NCBI RefSeq assembly: GCF_030247185.1
Contig: NC_080571.1
Location: 147,128,389 to 147,192,388, forward strand
Length of the DNA stretch: 64,000 nt
Source: Malaya genurostris
Taxonomy: Eukaryota > Arthropoda > Insecta > Diptera > Culicidae
Direction: 5' to 3'
A program made the translations under genes and the position numbers. This document shows, piece after piece, positions 10,505-21,917 of the stretch (position 1 is the first letter of the stretch; each line of letters opens with the position of its first letter). Under the pieces are notes generated by a model. It searched no databases, was not told the origin of the DNA, and saw only the letters and a list, made by a program, of their open reading frames with translations.

Positions 10505-11396
10505 CCTGTTTTAATCCACCTAGTGGTGTAATGATGCCTTTCTCATATCAATCATACTATCATATATAATACTGTGATAATCTTCGAAATAATTGTCTTT
10601 GATTCTTCGGAAAATAACCGAAATCGGTTTGCTTGGCCATCTACTGACAAAAACTATCAATTGGAGAAGATTTGAGGTCGATTTAGAAAATTTATCACGT
10701 TTTTTGCCTTTTTCAGTGATGATACACACTTTACCTTATATTTCCGGATCTGGAGGTTAGATTCGTATGAAATTCAGTAATTCAGTATGGAACCACAGGA
10801 CCTTTCATTTGAACCAAAGTTTGTGAATATCGGTTCCGCCATCTATTAGAAAAGTAAGAGAACATATTTTCATTTTTTACGCATTTTACCCCATAACTAC
10901 GAATCTCCGAAAAAAGTTAGTGTACTTATTTTCACAATTTTTGCACATTTTATCCCATAACTCGGGAACCGGAAGTGAAATCAAAAAGAAATTCAGGAAT
11001 TTAGTATGGGACCCAAAGAACTTTCATTTGTGAAAATCGGTTTATACATCTCCGAAAAAAAGTTGGTGCACTTATTTTCACAATTTTTGCACATTTTACT
11101 CCATAACTCCAGAACCGGAAGTAGGATCCTAATAATAATAAGGAATTTTGTATGGAACCAGAAGGCCTTTCATTTGATTCTAAGTTTGTGAAAATCGGTT
11201 CAGCCATCTCTGAGAAAAGTTAGTGCAAAAAGAACGTTACGCACATACACATTACATCCGTACACATACGCACATACACACACATACACACACAGACATT
11301 TTGTGTACTCGACAAACTGAGTCGAATGGTACCCTCCGCCTCGGTTCGAAAGACGGTTTTCACAGTGATTGCATAACCTTTCTATATGAGAAAGGC
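10505..11396 (+). mobile_element. repeat family B, copy B1
   Basis: It has the same 5' end as family A (TTTTAATCCACCTAGTGG, GCCTTTCTCATAT) and the same 3' hairpin at 11376-11396. The interior differs: TTGATTCTTCGGAAAATAACC, CTACTGACAAAAACTATC, then three or more units with CCGGAACCGGAAGT and TTTGTGAAAATCGGTT. CA repeats lie at 11240-11295. It is flanked by A-runs (10500-10504 and 11397-11401). No coding capacity. Confidence 0.83.
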
Positions 11397-11515
11397 AAAA
11401 ACTTTTGTTGGCTTGAATATGGCGATTACACTATGGAGTTGCAAAAAGTGTATAAAACATGAATAAAACCAGGATATTTCAAAACTACTTTTTGGCGCCA
11501 ATAATGAAAGGTACA

Positions 11516-12219
<704 letters not shown>

Positions 12220-12260
12220 ATGGTTTGTCGTCTCTGCAATGTCATGGTTATGGAGGGAGA
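12220..12260 (+). CDS. possible tiny first coding exon (C-x2-C start)
   Basis: ACAACATGG is a very good insect start context. The 13 codons read MVCRLCNVMVMEG and are followed by GA and a donor GTATGTG. Met-Val-Cys-Arg-Leu-Cys resembles how zinc-finger-associated (ZAD) domains open. No partner exon is visible. If spliced it would be a phase-2 exon. The frame also stays open for 21 codons without splicing. This is a weak call that needs RNA evidence. Confidence 0.2.
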
Positions 12261-12635
12261 GTATGTGAACATATTATGTTTAATCCTCTGAGTTTCTTGC
12301 ATTAATCGGGTAGTGTTTAAGCTGTCCTATAATTTGACCTTATTCAATTCTTATGAAGGGAAATCAACACTAAATCGTGTCAATTTCGACGTATTGTCGC
12401 AATTAATTTAGTGTGTCGACAAAATTAATATAACAATGTGCAATGCAGTGTACCTATGAAAACTGTGAAGAAAAGTTATACCTGCAGATTAAAAGTGTTT
12501 TTGGTTCCAAAAAGTGAAATGAATGAAAAGTGTTAGTGCATGAAAATGAACAGTGAAATTGACAAATAATATAGCAAAGTTCAGAGTTTATAAATAATAG
12601 AGTGAAATTGTAGAATTCAACGCTTTGCAATTTAC

Positions 12636-12957
12636 ATGATGGTGTTGGAGCATCAAGGAATGCTACAAAATTTGCAAACGCTGGGCTCACAGCCAGCATT
12701 GCAACTGTACGCAGCGGCAGCAGCGGCACAGCTAACGCCTAGAAATCGCGTTCCACAGTGGGCACCTTTTCTACAGTTTGGTGTTCCTGGAGTGTTTGGT
12801 GGCTCTTTCTTATCCCGACCTCGTTTCGTTCAACAAAATGCATCACAAAATCTAGCTGCCTTAAGCGGATTCAATAATATTAATAACACACATCAGTCTA
12901 TATCACCACAAAGAGCAATACAGGGTCCTCCGAGTGAAGATTCCAATGACGATAGAG
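12636..12957 (+). CDS. 5' coding exon of an unrecognised host gene (possible developmental regulator)
   Basis: ATG at 12636 opens 107 codons and then a consensus donor, GAG|GTACGT, at 12957/12958 (phase 1). The peptide starts MMVLEHQGMLQNLQTLG, has an Ala run (YAAAAAAQL), then QWAPFLQFGVPGVFGGSF, and ends in a Ser/Asp-rich stretch (GPPSEDSNDDR). Alanine runs, a hydrophobic FLQFGVPG patch and an acidic tail before the junction resemble N-terminal exons of homeobox factors, but no DNA-binding domain is present and I cannot name it. The upstream 12480-12635 is full of GTGAAA/AAAGTG phrases typical of mosquito 5' UTRs. Codon use is GC-richer than its surroundings. No continuation exon is visible to 64 kb. 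Confidence 0.6.
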
Positions 12958-13229
12958 GTACGTGGATATATACCAGAATATATTTTTGTAATTAACGATT
13001 AGTTAACGACAGTTATTCAAAACAGTTTTCGAAGTTTATGCCAATGCCACGATGCAGCTCAGCACAGTTATACCATATAAATATAGCATCGCTTTTAACA
13101 AACATGTATTTTCAAGAACTTGTAAAATTGTGCATTTATGTTATTGTAAATTTCAATAACAATTTCAATTTTTCACTGTGTAGTTATGCTTACACGAGCT
13201 TTTTGTTGCATATTGAGTTACACGCAGAA
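12958..13229. other. start of a presumed long intron
   Basis: Follows the splice donor. It has no matching acceptor or exon that I can identify and runs into an old family A repeat. Confidence 0.4.
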
Positions 13230-14130
13230 AAAAACCTTTTTTAATCTAACCCGTGGTGGTGGTGGCTTTTTCATATTACTCATATTCTCACAAATATTGC
13301 TGTGATAATCTTGATTTTTTTAGTGGAATGGTGAACAAAAATAAGAAAGTTTGTTTGAGTGCAATATTAAAGTTTGGAATGAAACATTTTTGAACCCAAT
13401 TTTGAAAATATTCTTTCACTTTTGCTAGGTCGTTCTAAATGATGGCTTGACAATTTGAGCACTCTTCATTCTGTATCTTTAGAACAAGAATTCGGACCCG
13501 GATGTAGTTCAACACCTGTTTATGAGATCGTAAAACTTTTTATTTGAATCTAAGCTGGTGAAAATCGGTTCAGCCATCTCTTTGAATATGAAGTGAATTT
13601 CGTTTTGGTGTTTTTGAACGTAACCAGGAATTATGATTTTTTAACATACTGTAATTCCGGAACCGAGTGAAACTCAATAGCAGTATAAATAGCCAAAAGA
13701 CATTTTATTTGAACAAAAGTTTTTAATGATTTACTCTGCTATCTCTGAGAAACTGCAAACCAGTATAACATCATGCAACTAATGCAAAAAGTGAATCGAT
13801 TCAATTGAAGATTGAACTGATTTTCGTCAGAATTTGCTCATAATATTATGTGACATAACATCTAATGATATGTGAGTATGTGAAATTGAATTGTACTAAA
13901 CCAGGGAGAACGCTTCAAACTCATTTTCAAAACTTCATTCTGAATCTTTTAAAGCGTTTTCTTCCTGGTAGAACAACAACTTCACCAAAGTGGTACTGCA
14001 TAAAATATGTTTGGTCTGTAAATTTGTTTATAAATTAATAACTTGTTTTTAAGACAAAACTTAGAATCCTTTCTTTATGATCCTTTAAAGTGAGTTTTTT
14101 GTCATCACAGTGATTGCACGTTCTTTCGAT
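13230..14130 (+). mobile_element. old, decayed family A element split by a LINE fragment
   Basis: The 5' end is recognisable (TTTTTTAATCTAACCCGTGG), as are units with GGTGAAAATCGGTTCAGCC (13558) and AATTCCGGAACCGAG (13661). The 3' block TCACAGTGATTGCA resumes at 14105, after a Jockey fragment at 13775-14100. Many substitutions make it older than A1. Confidence 0.6.
13775..14100 (-). pseudogene. Jockey-type LINE ORF2 C-terminal fragment
   Basis: Parallels the fragment at 62965-63300 at nucleotide level (AAGTGAATCGATTCAATTGAAGA, CATAATATTATGTGA, TACTAAACCAGGGA, AAATTTGTTTATAAATTRATAA). It corresponds to the region after the RT domain. It has frameshifts and stops throughout. Confidence 0.65.
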
Positions 14131-14164
14131 ATAAACAATACAAATGAATTAATTCAGGATTTAT

Positions 14165-14660
14165 AGACTTTCTCATATAAAAAGGATCTTCAATCACTGT
14201 GAAAACTTTCAACCGAGACCCGAAGGGCCTAATGTTATATATCATACAATTCAGCTCCATAAACTATGTGTAAGTAAGCAACAAATATATGCACACAATT
14301 TTCTCGTAGATGACACTCACTGTTCTCAGATATAGTTGAATTTTCACATACTTAGAATCAAATGAAAGGTATTACAGTACCACAGCCATTTTATCTGGAT
14401 CCGTCTCCCGGTTGTTACAGGGTAATCTGCCCAAATAAATGGAAGTGTTTGCACCTTTATTTCTCGACGATCACTTCTGGAATAACAGCGTGTGAAAAAT
14501 TTCATGAGTTTTTTCATAAGTGATGGCGAAAAGAGCTGCACATTCCATAAACTAACAGGTGAATTCTTTTAATTTGCATATATTTCGGTTTCAGAAGACC
14601 AAAAATAGTAAAGAGATATTCAAAAATAGAGCTCACTTAGATTTTTCAGCGATTTCCGCA
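14165..14660 (-). mobile_element. decayed family A 3' portion, reversed
   Basis: Begins CTTTCTCATATAAAAAGGATC and TCAATCACTGTGAAAAC, the reverse of the family 3' end. Then come CGAGACCCGAAGGGCC, AATCAAATGAAAGGT and CCGTCTCCCGG. The CA tract is nearly gone. The right part (14500-14660) is only weakly similar. Confidence 0.5.
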
Positions 14661-14839
14661 ATCTTTGCGAGTCTATATTATTTGGCTACTTATTCGACTT
14701 TCGAATTGTGATAAAATCGTATACAATATCTTTGCTTCGGCTGCAAGAAGCCGCAATAGCGCAGAAAATAGTTCGAAAATGGTTCAATACTGCTGTTATT
14801 ACGATACGAAAACTCGAAGCGATGGCAGCTTGTTACATA

Positions 14840-15075
14840 GGTAACAGAGGTATTTTGGCCACTTCATATATTTTGGCCCACCTAACAAACTTTATCAATT
14901 TCATCGGATTTTATCGATGTTAAATAACCCATGTTGCATAAATTTGAAGCTAATCACATTAAATTACTTATTGCGGAAGGGGTTTTCAAAGATATTATAA
15001 CATTTGGGGGATATTTTTACAAAGTGAGCCAAAATAAAATCAATCTTAAAGTGGGCCAAAATACCTCTGTTACCC
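14840..15075. mobile_element. 236-bp MITE with 25-bp inverted ends and TA flanks
   Basis: The left end reads GGTAACAGAGGTATTTTGGC; the reverse of the right end reads GGGTAACAGAGGTATTTTGG, differing by one G. TA lies at 14838-14839 and 15076-15077. The size, TA target and lack of an ORF fit a Tc1/mariner-class MITE. A sub-terminal TTTTGGCCCACC repeats the end motif. Confidence 0.85.
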
Positions 15076-15547
15076 TATTACCCATATGGCCAAACTATCG
15101 AACAGAGATAGCATATCTCACTCTTACGAATGGTTTTCGTATATGAACTGACTACTGAAGCATTTACACTATGCATGCTGTGATTTTTAATAATTATAAT
15201 AACAATAATACAAATCCATTCAAACTAGCTGAAATAAAAACACAGTCTCTGTATCTTTAATATATTTTCGAATGCAAAGTTCTTGACCCTGACTTTATTA
15301 TGCGCTGGTAAGGAAGTGGAAATGTTCAAAACAGATTTCAAAAACTGTTTGAACTTCTAGATCTTGCTAATTGATGAACGTGAAAACATATAATGATTAT
15401 GACGGTCTACGGTTCTGGAAACAGATTGCCAAAAATTCCAATATGAAGATTATACCGATTTCTGATGAAATGATAATGAAAAGGGCGCCATTACACCGCT
15501 TGGTCGGGTGGACAAAAGTTCCCATCTGAGTTTAGAACTGATATTTT
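15076..15547. other. no gene recognised
   Basis: AT-rich, with a short AATAAT run at 15189-15215. GGGCGCCATTACACCGCTTGG at 15483 vaguely resembles the A-family 5' end, but too weakly to call. Confidence 0.35.
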
Positions 15548-15754
15548 TCACCACTTATGCTGTGAGTGCGGAGGCGTTGTCGTGCTGCAGAACGACTTCC
15601 TCATGTTTTGTGGAGGATTCTGCAATACTTGTTTAAATTTCTTCATTGGATATCTGTAGCGATTAATATTTACAGTTTCCCCTGCGCGTAGTACAAGACA
15701 TGTTTCAGATCCCACTTCTCGCCAATGCTCTTTACTTATCAAGAATTTCAACAT
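15548..15754 (-). pseudogene. mariner transposase fossil (mauritiana-like)
   Basis: The minus-strand frame contains LRAGETVNINRYRYPMKKF, which matches the conserved GETVN..RY block of mariner. After one frameshift the same strand reads VVLQHDNASALTA, the second catalytic Asp block (HDNA). Only about 70 codons survive and no termini were found. It differs from the irritans-type copies here, which have KGKTINSDYY at this position. Confidence 0.7.
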
Positions 15755-16354
15755 GCTTACCTCACTATAACTATAACACTATAACACTAACTTTTTTTTA
15801 TATTTAAAATAACTAGCAATTGATAAAAATTAAATGAGTTTAACATGTCTCACTTTACTAAAATCCAAATTTACCCTTCGGGAGAGTAACAATTTTTATC
15901 CTAAATGTATCTTGTTCTATCTTACGTATCAACATAACTTTTGCTGTATGCCATCGAGAATATGATCATCAATTTACTATAAAATTTTCAGTTGTATGCC
16001 ATAACCACAAAAAATTCTAAAATGTTTGGTACCAACGAGTTTTATAATGAAAAACTCATGGCGGGTGTGTTTGCCTTTCTCATAGCCGGGACAACGGTTT
16101 TGAAGTAGTGAGCGTTATCTACAGAATAATCTACAGGTTAACACCTTCGTTCTTTTTAGACTGCTCAGTTCACTGAACACGAAGTGAAGCAAGTGCATTT
16201 TAAGCACTTCATTTTTGTTGGTTCAGGTCCAGAGTCCTGTTCCAGTATCTAGAATTCAGTACCTGAATAAAGTTTCAGGTTCAGAATACAGTTCTAGGTA
16301 TAGAATGGTTTCGAATGTAGGAGGAGTTTCTGCTGATTCTTCGTTGTTCGTAAT
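15755..16354. other. no gene recognised
   Basis: Mixed AT-rich sequence. At 16215-16310 there are short phrases of CAG(G)TTCAG-like bases. No frame or family is recognised. Confidence 0.35.
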
Positions 16355-16545
16355 AAACAAAGTCTTGGCATAACATTCATTTTGTGGAATTTGACCTTTC
16401 CGACAAATTTCGCAACCGATTCATAGCATGGTTAGTACTACGATCCTACTGACACTAAGAATCTTTCCAAGTCGGGTTTCGAACATACGATAACTGGCTT
16501 GTAAGACCAGCGCCCTGTGCATTGAACCCCCAACCCGGGACAAGC
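16355..16545 (-). mobile_element. tRNA-derived SINE, Gecko-like
   Basis: On the minus strand it reads GGTTCAATGCACAGGG, CTGGTCTTACAAGCCAG, then a pol III B box (TGTTCGAAACC, 16473-16487). The body follows (GATTCTTAGTGTCAGTAGG) and a tail, AAATTCCACAAAATG...AATGTTATGCCAAGAC. I recall this head and tail from the mosquito Gecko SINE, whose 3' end resembles an I-type LINE. The assignment is from memory. Confidence 0.65.
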
Positions 16546-16560
16546 ATCGTAGAGCATCAA

Positions 16561-16715
16561 TTTTTTTTTGTTTCAATTATAGAGGCTTTAACATTAATGT
16601 CATTCGCCTCTTCGGGCCAGAAAAACTTTCTGACCCTATGTGCGGGGTTGGGAATCGAACCCAGGCGGGCGGCGTGAAAGGCATTGACTTACCCATCACG
16701 CTATACCCGTCCCCC
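16561..16715 (-). mobile_element. tRNA-derived SINE with 8-bp target duplication
   Basis: On the minus strand an A-box-like stretch (TATAGCGTGATGGGTAAG) is followed by a perfect B box GGTTCGATTCC (about 16649-16659), an about 60-bp body (CTGGCCCGAAGAGGCGAATG) and an A-rich tail (16561-16570). AGCATCAA flanks both sides (16553-16560 and 16716-16723). The classic structure is complete. It inserted next to, or into the edge of, the Gecko-like SINE. Confidence 0.85.
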
Positions 16716-16723
16716 AGCATCAA

Positions 16724-18347
16724 ATTGCGTTAATCAATCGGTTAGTTTTAGAGCCTGCACAATTTTTCGCAAATAATTACTATGATTTATCCCTTCTCTT
16801 GGTATTAGCATACCGGCATTTGCATTTTGTTAACATTCAACTGCTGATCGTTTGCATTGGAAAAAATTCTACAAATCATCCCTCTTAAGGATCAAAGATA
16901 AACCAAGTTAAATTGTGCTGGTAATTTATGTATTACGTACATTTTATTTGGTACGTATGTCATAGATCTATGCATTCATATATGCAGTGCAACCGGTTTA
17001 TCAGAGTGGCTTGCACGATTGAGTTTCAAACAATCTTTCTTAACAATAATTTATTCTCAAATGAATGTTAAGCCTGACTTTTTGGATGAAATATCAGTTT
17101 AGATCAATGTTTCACCAACGTTTGATGGAAAATTGCTTACATTTTATGAATGTAGATTTTAATTCCCTAATAAAAAATTAGTGGCACTGCTTCAATTCAT
17201 TTGTATTGGATTTCGCTACAAAAAATAAACAAAACTATTTTCTGTTACGAAAGCAGTTTTCCGGAAAAATAAATAGTTTTACGACAACATTCCATATCCA
17301 TTGCCTTTGGTGTGTTAAATTAAAGGTTCCTATTGTGCGGGTTGTATGTGTTAGTGGAAGTAAGCTGAAACTGAAATAATTTTTCTCGAGCAGTTTTAAG
17401 GAAAACGGAAGAGTTTTAAACTAAGATTTTCGCTTTTCTTGAATTGCAATTTTAAGCAGAATGAACTAATTGGTTTATTTTTCAACCGTGTGGAAGATTT
17501 TTGGATTAAAATCAGGAAAAGAAGCGCCGGAATTTATTTTTACGCACACATTGCTGACGTTACTCATACGCTTGCAAAGAGTCTTGCCCCTTAAGGATTG
17601 TAAATGTTTACAAAAGAGCTATGGGAATTGTTAAAATATGTGAATAAATAGTGAATATTTCGAAAATATTAGAATATTTTGAGAGTTATTTTAAAACCCA
17701 GCGCCCTATACAGAGGTGACATTTAATTTTACTTACGTAACACTAGAATTGTACCCTAAAGCAATATTTTCATTGACGTATTAGACGAGAATTAAAAACT
17801 GATCTGCGATTAGCTTAACAATATTGGACCCTTAAAATAATCATCTCTATTTGTCTTTCGCCAAAGTTGATATCGTGCTTCATCAAGTCAATCTTATTCG
17901 TATTCACGCCAATTCGGTTACATTTCTGACATTACTCAGCCGCCTTTTATTTTTTGGAACGTTATTTTACAGCAACAAAATATCGCAATAGTATCGACGT
18001 AGAACTAATCCCTGTTTGCAGAGATGTAATTAGAAAAATTCCACATTATTATCAGGCAAATATTGGTTAATAGATGTTGATGTATAATTTTTTTTTACAT
18101 TGAAGCAAACTAGAATATTCAAGAAAGAAAGTATTAAGAAAAGCGGCGATATTTTGAACACATAGCGCTCAATCAATTTTGTTTCTATTTGTAATATTTT
18201 TTGTGAAGTTGTTTTTCAGCTATTTACCCTTAAGTTTGACGTTGCCAGTAAAAAAATGATAATTGTTTTTCAATGCTGTATCTAGTTACTATCTTTGTCC
18301 TTAGAGGAAAGGCGCTCTCATTGCTATCCAGCAAATGTAGGAGGTTT
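16724..18347. other. long stretch without genes or recognised repeats
   Basis: About 1.6 kb of AT-rich sequence with only short frames. It may be single-copy host DNA within the presumed intron. No inverted or tandem structure was noticed. Confidence 0.4.
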
Positions 18348-18612
18348 GCTGTTCACGCTCCCGTCCATCACTTCGTAACGCTATTGTTGGTTGAGAGCGT
18401 TGTTAGCTGCAGATGTACATTGTTCTACATAGATACAGATGATAGATTCGTTGAGGAGTGTTTCATTGTTGTTGATTGGTTCGCTGTTCACGCTCCGTCC
18501 ATTACTTCGTAACGCTGTTGTTGGTTGAGAGCGTTGTTAGCTGCAGATGTTCATTGTTCTACATAGATACAGATGATGGATTCGTTGAGGAGTGTTTCAT
18601 TGTTGTTGATTG
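18348..18612 (-). repeat. 135-bp tandem duplication of LOA ORF1 C-terminal DNA
   Basis: Two units (18348-18482 and 18483-18612) share GCTGTTCACGCTC, CTTCGTAACGC, GTTGGTTGAGAGCG, CATTGTTCTACATAGATAC and GAGGAGTGTTTCATTG, with a few differences. Phrases such as GTTGTTAGCTGCAGATG and the closing TTCATTGTTGTTGATTG echo the ORF1 at 250-390. Open frames crossing it on the plus strand are fortuitous. Confidence 0.7.
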
Positions 18613-19289
18613 CTGCCACCAGTGCAGTAAAACTTCATTCAATTCAATTGAAACTGAGTGTGGAACACATTGATGATCTCTCCACTGCAGTAAACTTCAC
18701 TCTTTGACACACACAATTTTTGCTGACGGCCCGAACGAGGAGCATTCAGTTCATCACTCGTTTCTCTTCAATCGAGGCTCAGTTTAATTACCGTCAGTTG
18801 ATCTCTTGAAGTAACAAAATATCTCTTTCAATAGTGTGAGAGCAGCCTTCAAATGAGGTTCATGTAAACATTCGAATTGGTTCAAGATAATAGATGAAAG
18901 ACAAACCAGATAGCTGAAATATCAATCACAGAATACACATAAATTAATTGTTTCCTCCTTCAGTTTTCATTTTTAATACTTTACTCCATTTATAATTCTA
19001 TTCGTTCGAATCTGCTTACGACCAAGAGCGAAGACAATGAAGCAGCTATACTACTTGGCACTTGAAACTGAGCAAGCAAAACTTCAAATGACTAGGTACG
19101 ATTATTCAACTGACGATGAATTCTGGGAGCTTCACTTGAGAATGGCAGCAAAATTTAAATGATTTAGTAGGGATACGCTGACGGTCAGCGGCCATAAATT
19201 TCATTTTCATCTTATATTATTCGATTGAAAATGAAATTTTACCTCACTGGTTGCCACAGAAGTACTAGGAATATTTGGGTCCAGTATAC
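18613..19289. other. no gene recognised, lies between LOA fossils
   Basis: Could be an insertion into the LOA fossil, since ORF1-like sequence lies on both sides. I see no inverted ends or target duplication. Confidence 0.35.
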
Positions 19290-19560
19290 AGATCGTACCG
19301 TTGTCCTTCGCTGTAGATGTCTTCTTGTCCAATTGTCACAAGGCTTACCTTACAGCATTTTATTGACATGTAGCCAACTGATTGTCGCAGTTCGCATGTG
19401 ATTGAATCGGAATCTTTGTGTTCTGACCGAAAGTCATACAAGAAGGTATAGTTGCATTTAGAATACCAAGAAAAAGTTTTTCCACACTTCCTTTTCGATA
19501 GAGAGAATCTCTCCGTACGGGGACATAGTTTTTTGAACAAAATGATTGCTAGCGACAGAG
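19290..19560 (-). pseudogene. LOA ORF1 fossil (RRM to zinc-knuckle region)
   Basis: The plus strand has GTCTTCTTGTCCA, TTGACATGTAGCCAACTG, TGACCGAAAGTCATACAAGAAGG and ATAGAGAGAATCTCTCCGTA. Each matches the ORF1 at 450-700 with about 20% change. An 18-bp deletion removes the CTCTTCAAGTGTATGCG block. It is the upstream continuation of the tandem fossil at 18.4 kb. Confidence 0.75.
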
Positions 19561-19579
19561 AGAATCATGCACATGCCAT

Positions 19580-20100
19580 TATATGATGATGATGATGGTC
19601 CCGCCATACCCCTACAAAGGTGTGAGCTGGATGATTTAGAAAAAATACATCACCTATTTTAACCAGTTAGCTTAACAAAAAACGATCTGGTTAATCCAGC
19701 AGGTATAGATTGTCCTTCTAAAGTACAACTGAGAACAAGAAAACATTCGAATATTTCCGGTTTACTATCCAGAGTTTTTCAAGAAAATTTCCTACCCGGG
19801 AAGATCCTTGAACAAATCAGGAATCGAACCCAATAACTTCGTCAGTATCAGACAGTAATTCACCTGGCCCTTCCCACCGGACTGGTTCATCCGTACAAAC
19901 ATCAGTTACGATGGAGTAACGAGACTGCGGATGAGCAGAGTCAAGCCCAATTCCATCAACAACTTCCTACCCTGATTATTTCCGAAATGTAATCAACAAA
20001 TTATTAATTAAATTTCACGAAGTCAAGATTCGAACTTGACACGTAAAATGCTAAAGCTCTCAGAAGTAAAAGAGAACGTAACAAGTTCCAGTCAAATTCA
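19580..20100 (-). mobile_element. composite tRNA-like SINE region
   Basis: Two tRNA-like heads lie on the minus strand. One, at 19815-19880, has B box GGGTTCGATTCC and A-box-like GGCCAGGTGAATTAC. The other, at 20025-20090, has AAGTTCGAATCTTGAC. The first is followed by an about 230-bp body and a (CAT)n tail at 19583-19598. Another CATCATCAT run is at 20201-20210. It may be a dimeric SINE, or two SINEs in tandem. Confidence 0.55.
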
Positions 20101-20229
20101 ATTTCCAGATTGCCTCTACCTGATTTGCGCGCCCAAGGCTCATACTTTTATAGACAATTCAATTTTTTTTAAACTAAACAACCTATTATAAATCCATCAT
20201 CATCATACAGAACATAACAACCTAATGCA

Positions 20230-20484
20230 TCTTACTTGAAAAGAAAAAAAATAAATACAATCTTCGTCATTTTACACAATTTTCGAAAGTATCAAATAGC
20301 ACTAATTCATTTAAGATCTAATTACAGAATGGATTTTACGTATGAAATACACAATTTTTTGAGCTCCCTTTATGTTGCAGCCCAGTTGATTTGTCCTGGC
20401 ATCGAATTGAAAAAAAACTGATCCCTTTGTACAATAACGAGTTTTGCGATCTGGCTTGGTGTTCTCGCATTAGACGAATTTCTA
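20230..20484 (-). pseudogene. 3' end of a CR1-like LINE ORF2
   Basis: The minus strand reads RNSSNARTPSQ and, after a frameshift, QNSLLYKGISFF, a typical C-terminal block of CR1/Jockey-group ORF2. The upstream part of the same ORF is at 24836-25700. A 4.35-kb DNA transposon separates them. Confidence 0.65.
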
Positions 20485-21300
20485 TTATTGAGCAATTTCA
20501 GGAATGAGTTGACGAAAAAGTGACAAATTCAGAATCGACCTTCTCCGATTTGGATGAAACTTTGCACATGGTTTCAGTATGGCAAACCATAAATATTGGA
20601 CCGATGAGAGGTCAATCCGACTCACGACTGATTTTAAAAAAGGGTGTATTTTTGCATTTCACAAAAATTGCCTTTTTCAAATCGTTGTAACTCGGAAACT
20701 GTTAATTGTACCAAAAAAGGCGTTCAGGAAGAAGTTGTAGGGAATCGATTGGGCACTCTAAAAAAATATACACTCAAATTTTTTTTAATTACTTTCTCAA
20801 TAAATACAAAATAATCCGAAAAAGTTAAATAAAAAACATTAGGGCTTTAATTTTTTTTTGATAATTTTTATTTTGAAGCTGTTATTAAAACCTACAGATT
20901 GATGGCTATCCCATCCGTGCCTGTTGAAAAATGAAGAAGTTACAGGTAAAACAGTTTACGGGTACATGCAAATGATCAAGTTCTTCTCGTTGTAATTCGG
21001 AAACCGTTAATCGTACACAAATGACGTCCAGGAAGAAGTTCAATCAATAGGGCACTCTACAAAAATATACACTGAAAAAAATTGATGTTTTCTCAATGAT
21101 TTCAAAATGAAGCAAAAAATTAAATTAAAAATATCAGGGTTTCGATTTTTTTTGATAATTTTTATTTTAAAGCTCTTATTAAAACCTACAGATTGATGGC
21201 TAACCCATCAGTGCCTTTTGAAAAATGAAGAAGTTACAGCTAAAACAATTTACAGATGTATTCGAAATTTCAAGTTGAAAGATAATCATTTAATTTTAAT
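20485..21300 (+). repeat. left terminal inverted repeat arm
   Basis: Pairs with 24010-24835 in reverse. Each arm itself contains two diverged sub-repeats of about 330 bp: GTAACTCGGAAACNGTTAAT, GGAAGAAGTT, ATATACACTNAAA, TTTTGATAATTTTTATTTT, ACCTACAGATTGATGGC. Such arms can fold into a very long hairpin. Confidence 0.85.
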
Positions 21301-21795
21301 TTTTTATTCATTAAGACATACATTGTCAGATGAACTATAAAATAAAATAAACAATAAACAAATTAAACAAATTTAAACAGTAGAATATTATTCTACAGGT
21401 TGAACGCAATAAATTTGTTCTAACATCCTTTCTTCTAACATGTTTTCTCAATGATTTCAAAATGAAGCAAAAAATTAAATTAAAAATATCAGGGTTTCGA
21501 TTTTTTTTGATAATTTTTATTTTAAAGCTCTTATTAAAACCTACAGATTGATGGCTAACCCATCAGTGCCTTTTGAAAAATGAAGAAGTTACAGCTAAAA
21601 CAATTTACAGATGTATTCGAAATTTCAAGTTGAAAGATAATCATTTAATTTTAATTTTTTATTCATTAAGACATACATTGTCAGATGAACTATAAAATAA
21701 AATAAACAATAAACAAATTAAACAAATTTAAACAGTAGAATATTATTCTACAGGTTGAACGCAATAAATTTGTTCTAACATCCTTTCTTCTAACA
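21086..21795. repeat. perfect 355-bp tandem duplication inside the transposon
   Basis: Units 21086-21440 and 21441-21795 appear identical base for base and straddle the inner end of the left arm. Identity contrasts with the roughly 15-20% divergence between the two arms, so the duplication is recent, or the assembly repeated a segment. Confidence 0.95.
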
Positions 21796-21917
21796 GTAGC
21801 TGTTCTTGAGATATATGGATATTTAATTATAACACCATTTTTTATATTTCCATGAATTGTTAATTTGCTTGCTATGTCTACAATTATTACATGTACATGA
21901 ATAATTCTTAATTATAT

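Noticed and set aside
16473..16660. B-box sequences considered as real tRNA genes
   Set aside because: No cloverleaf with matching acceptor stem. Each is followed by a SINE body and tail, and one by a target duplication.
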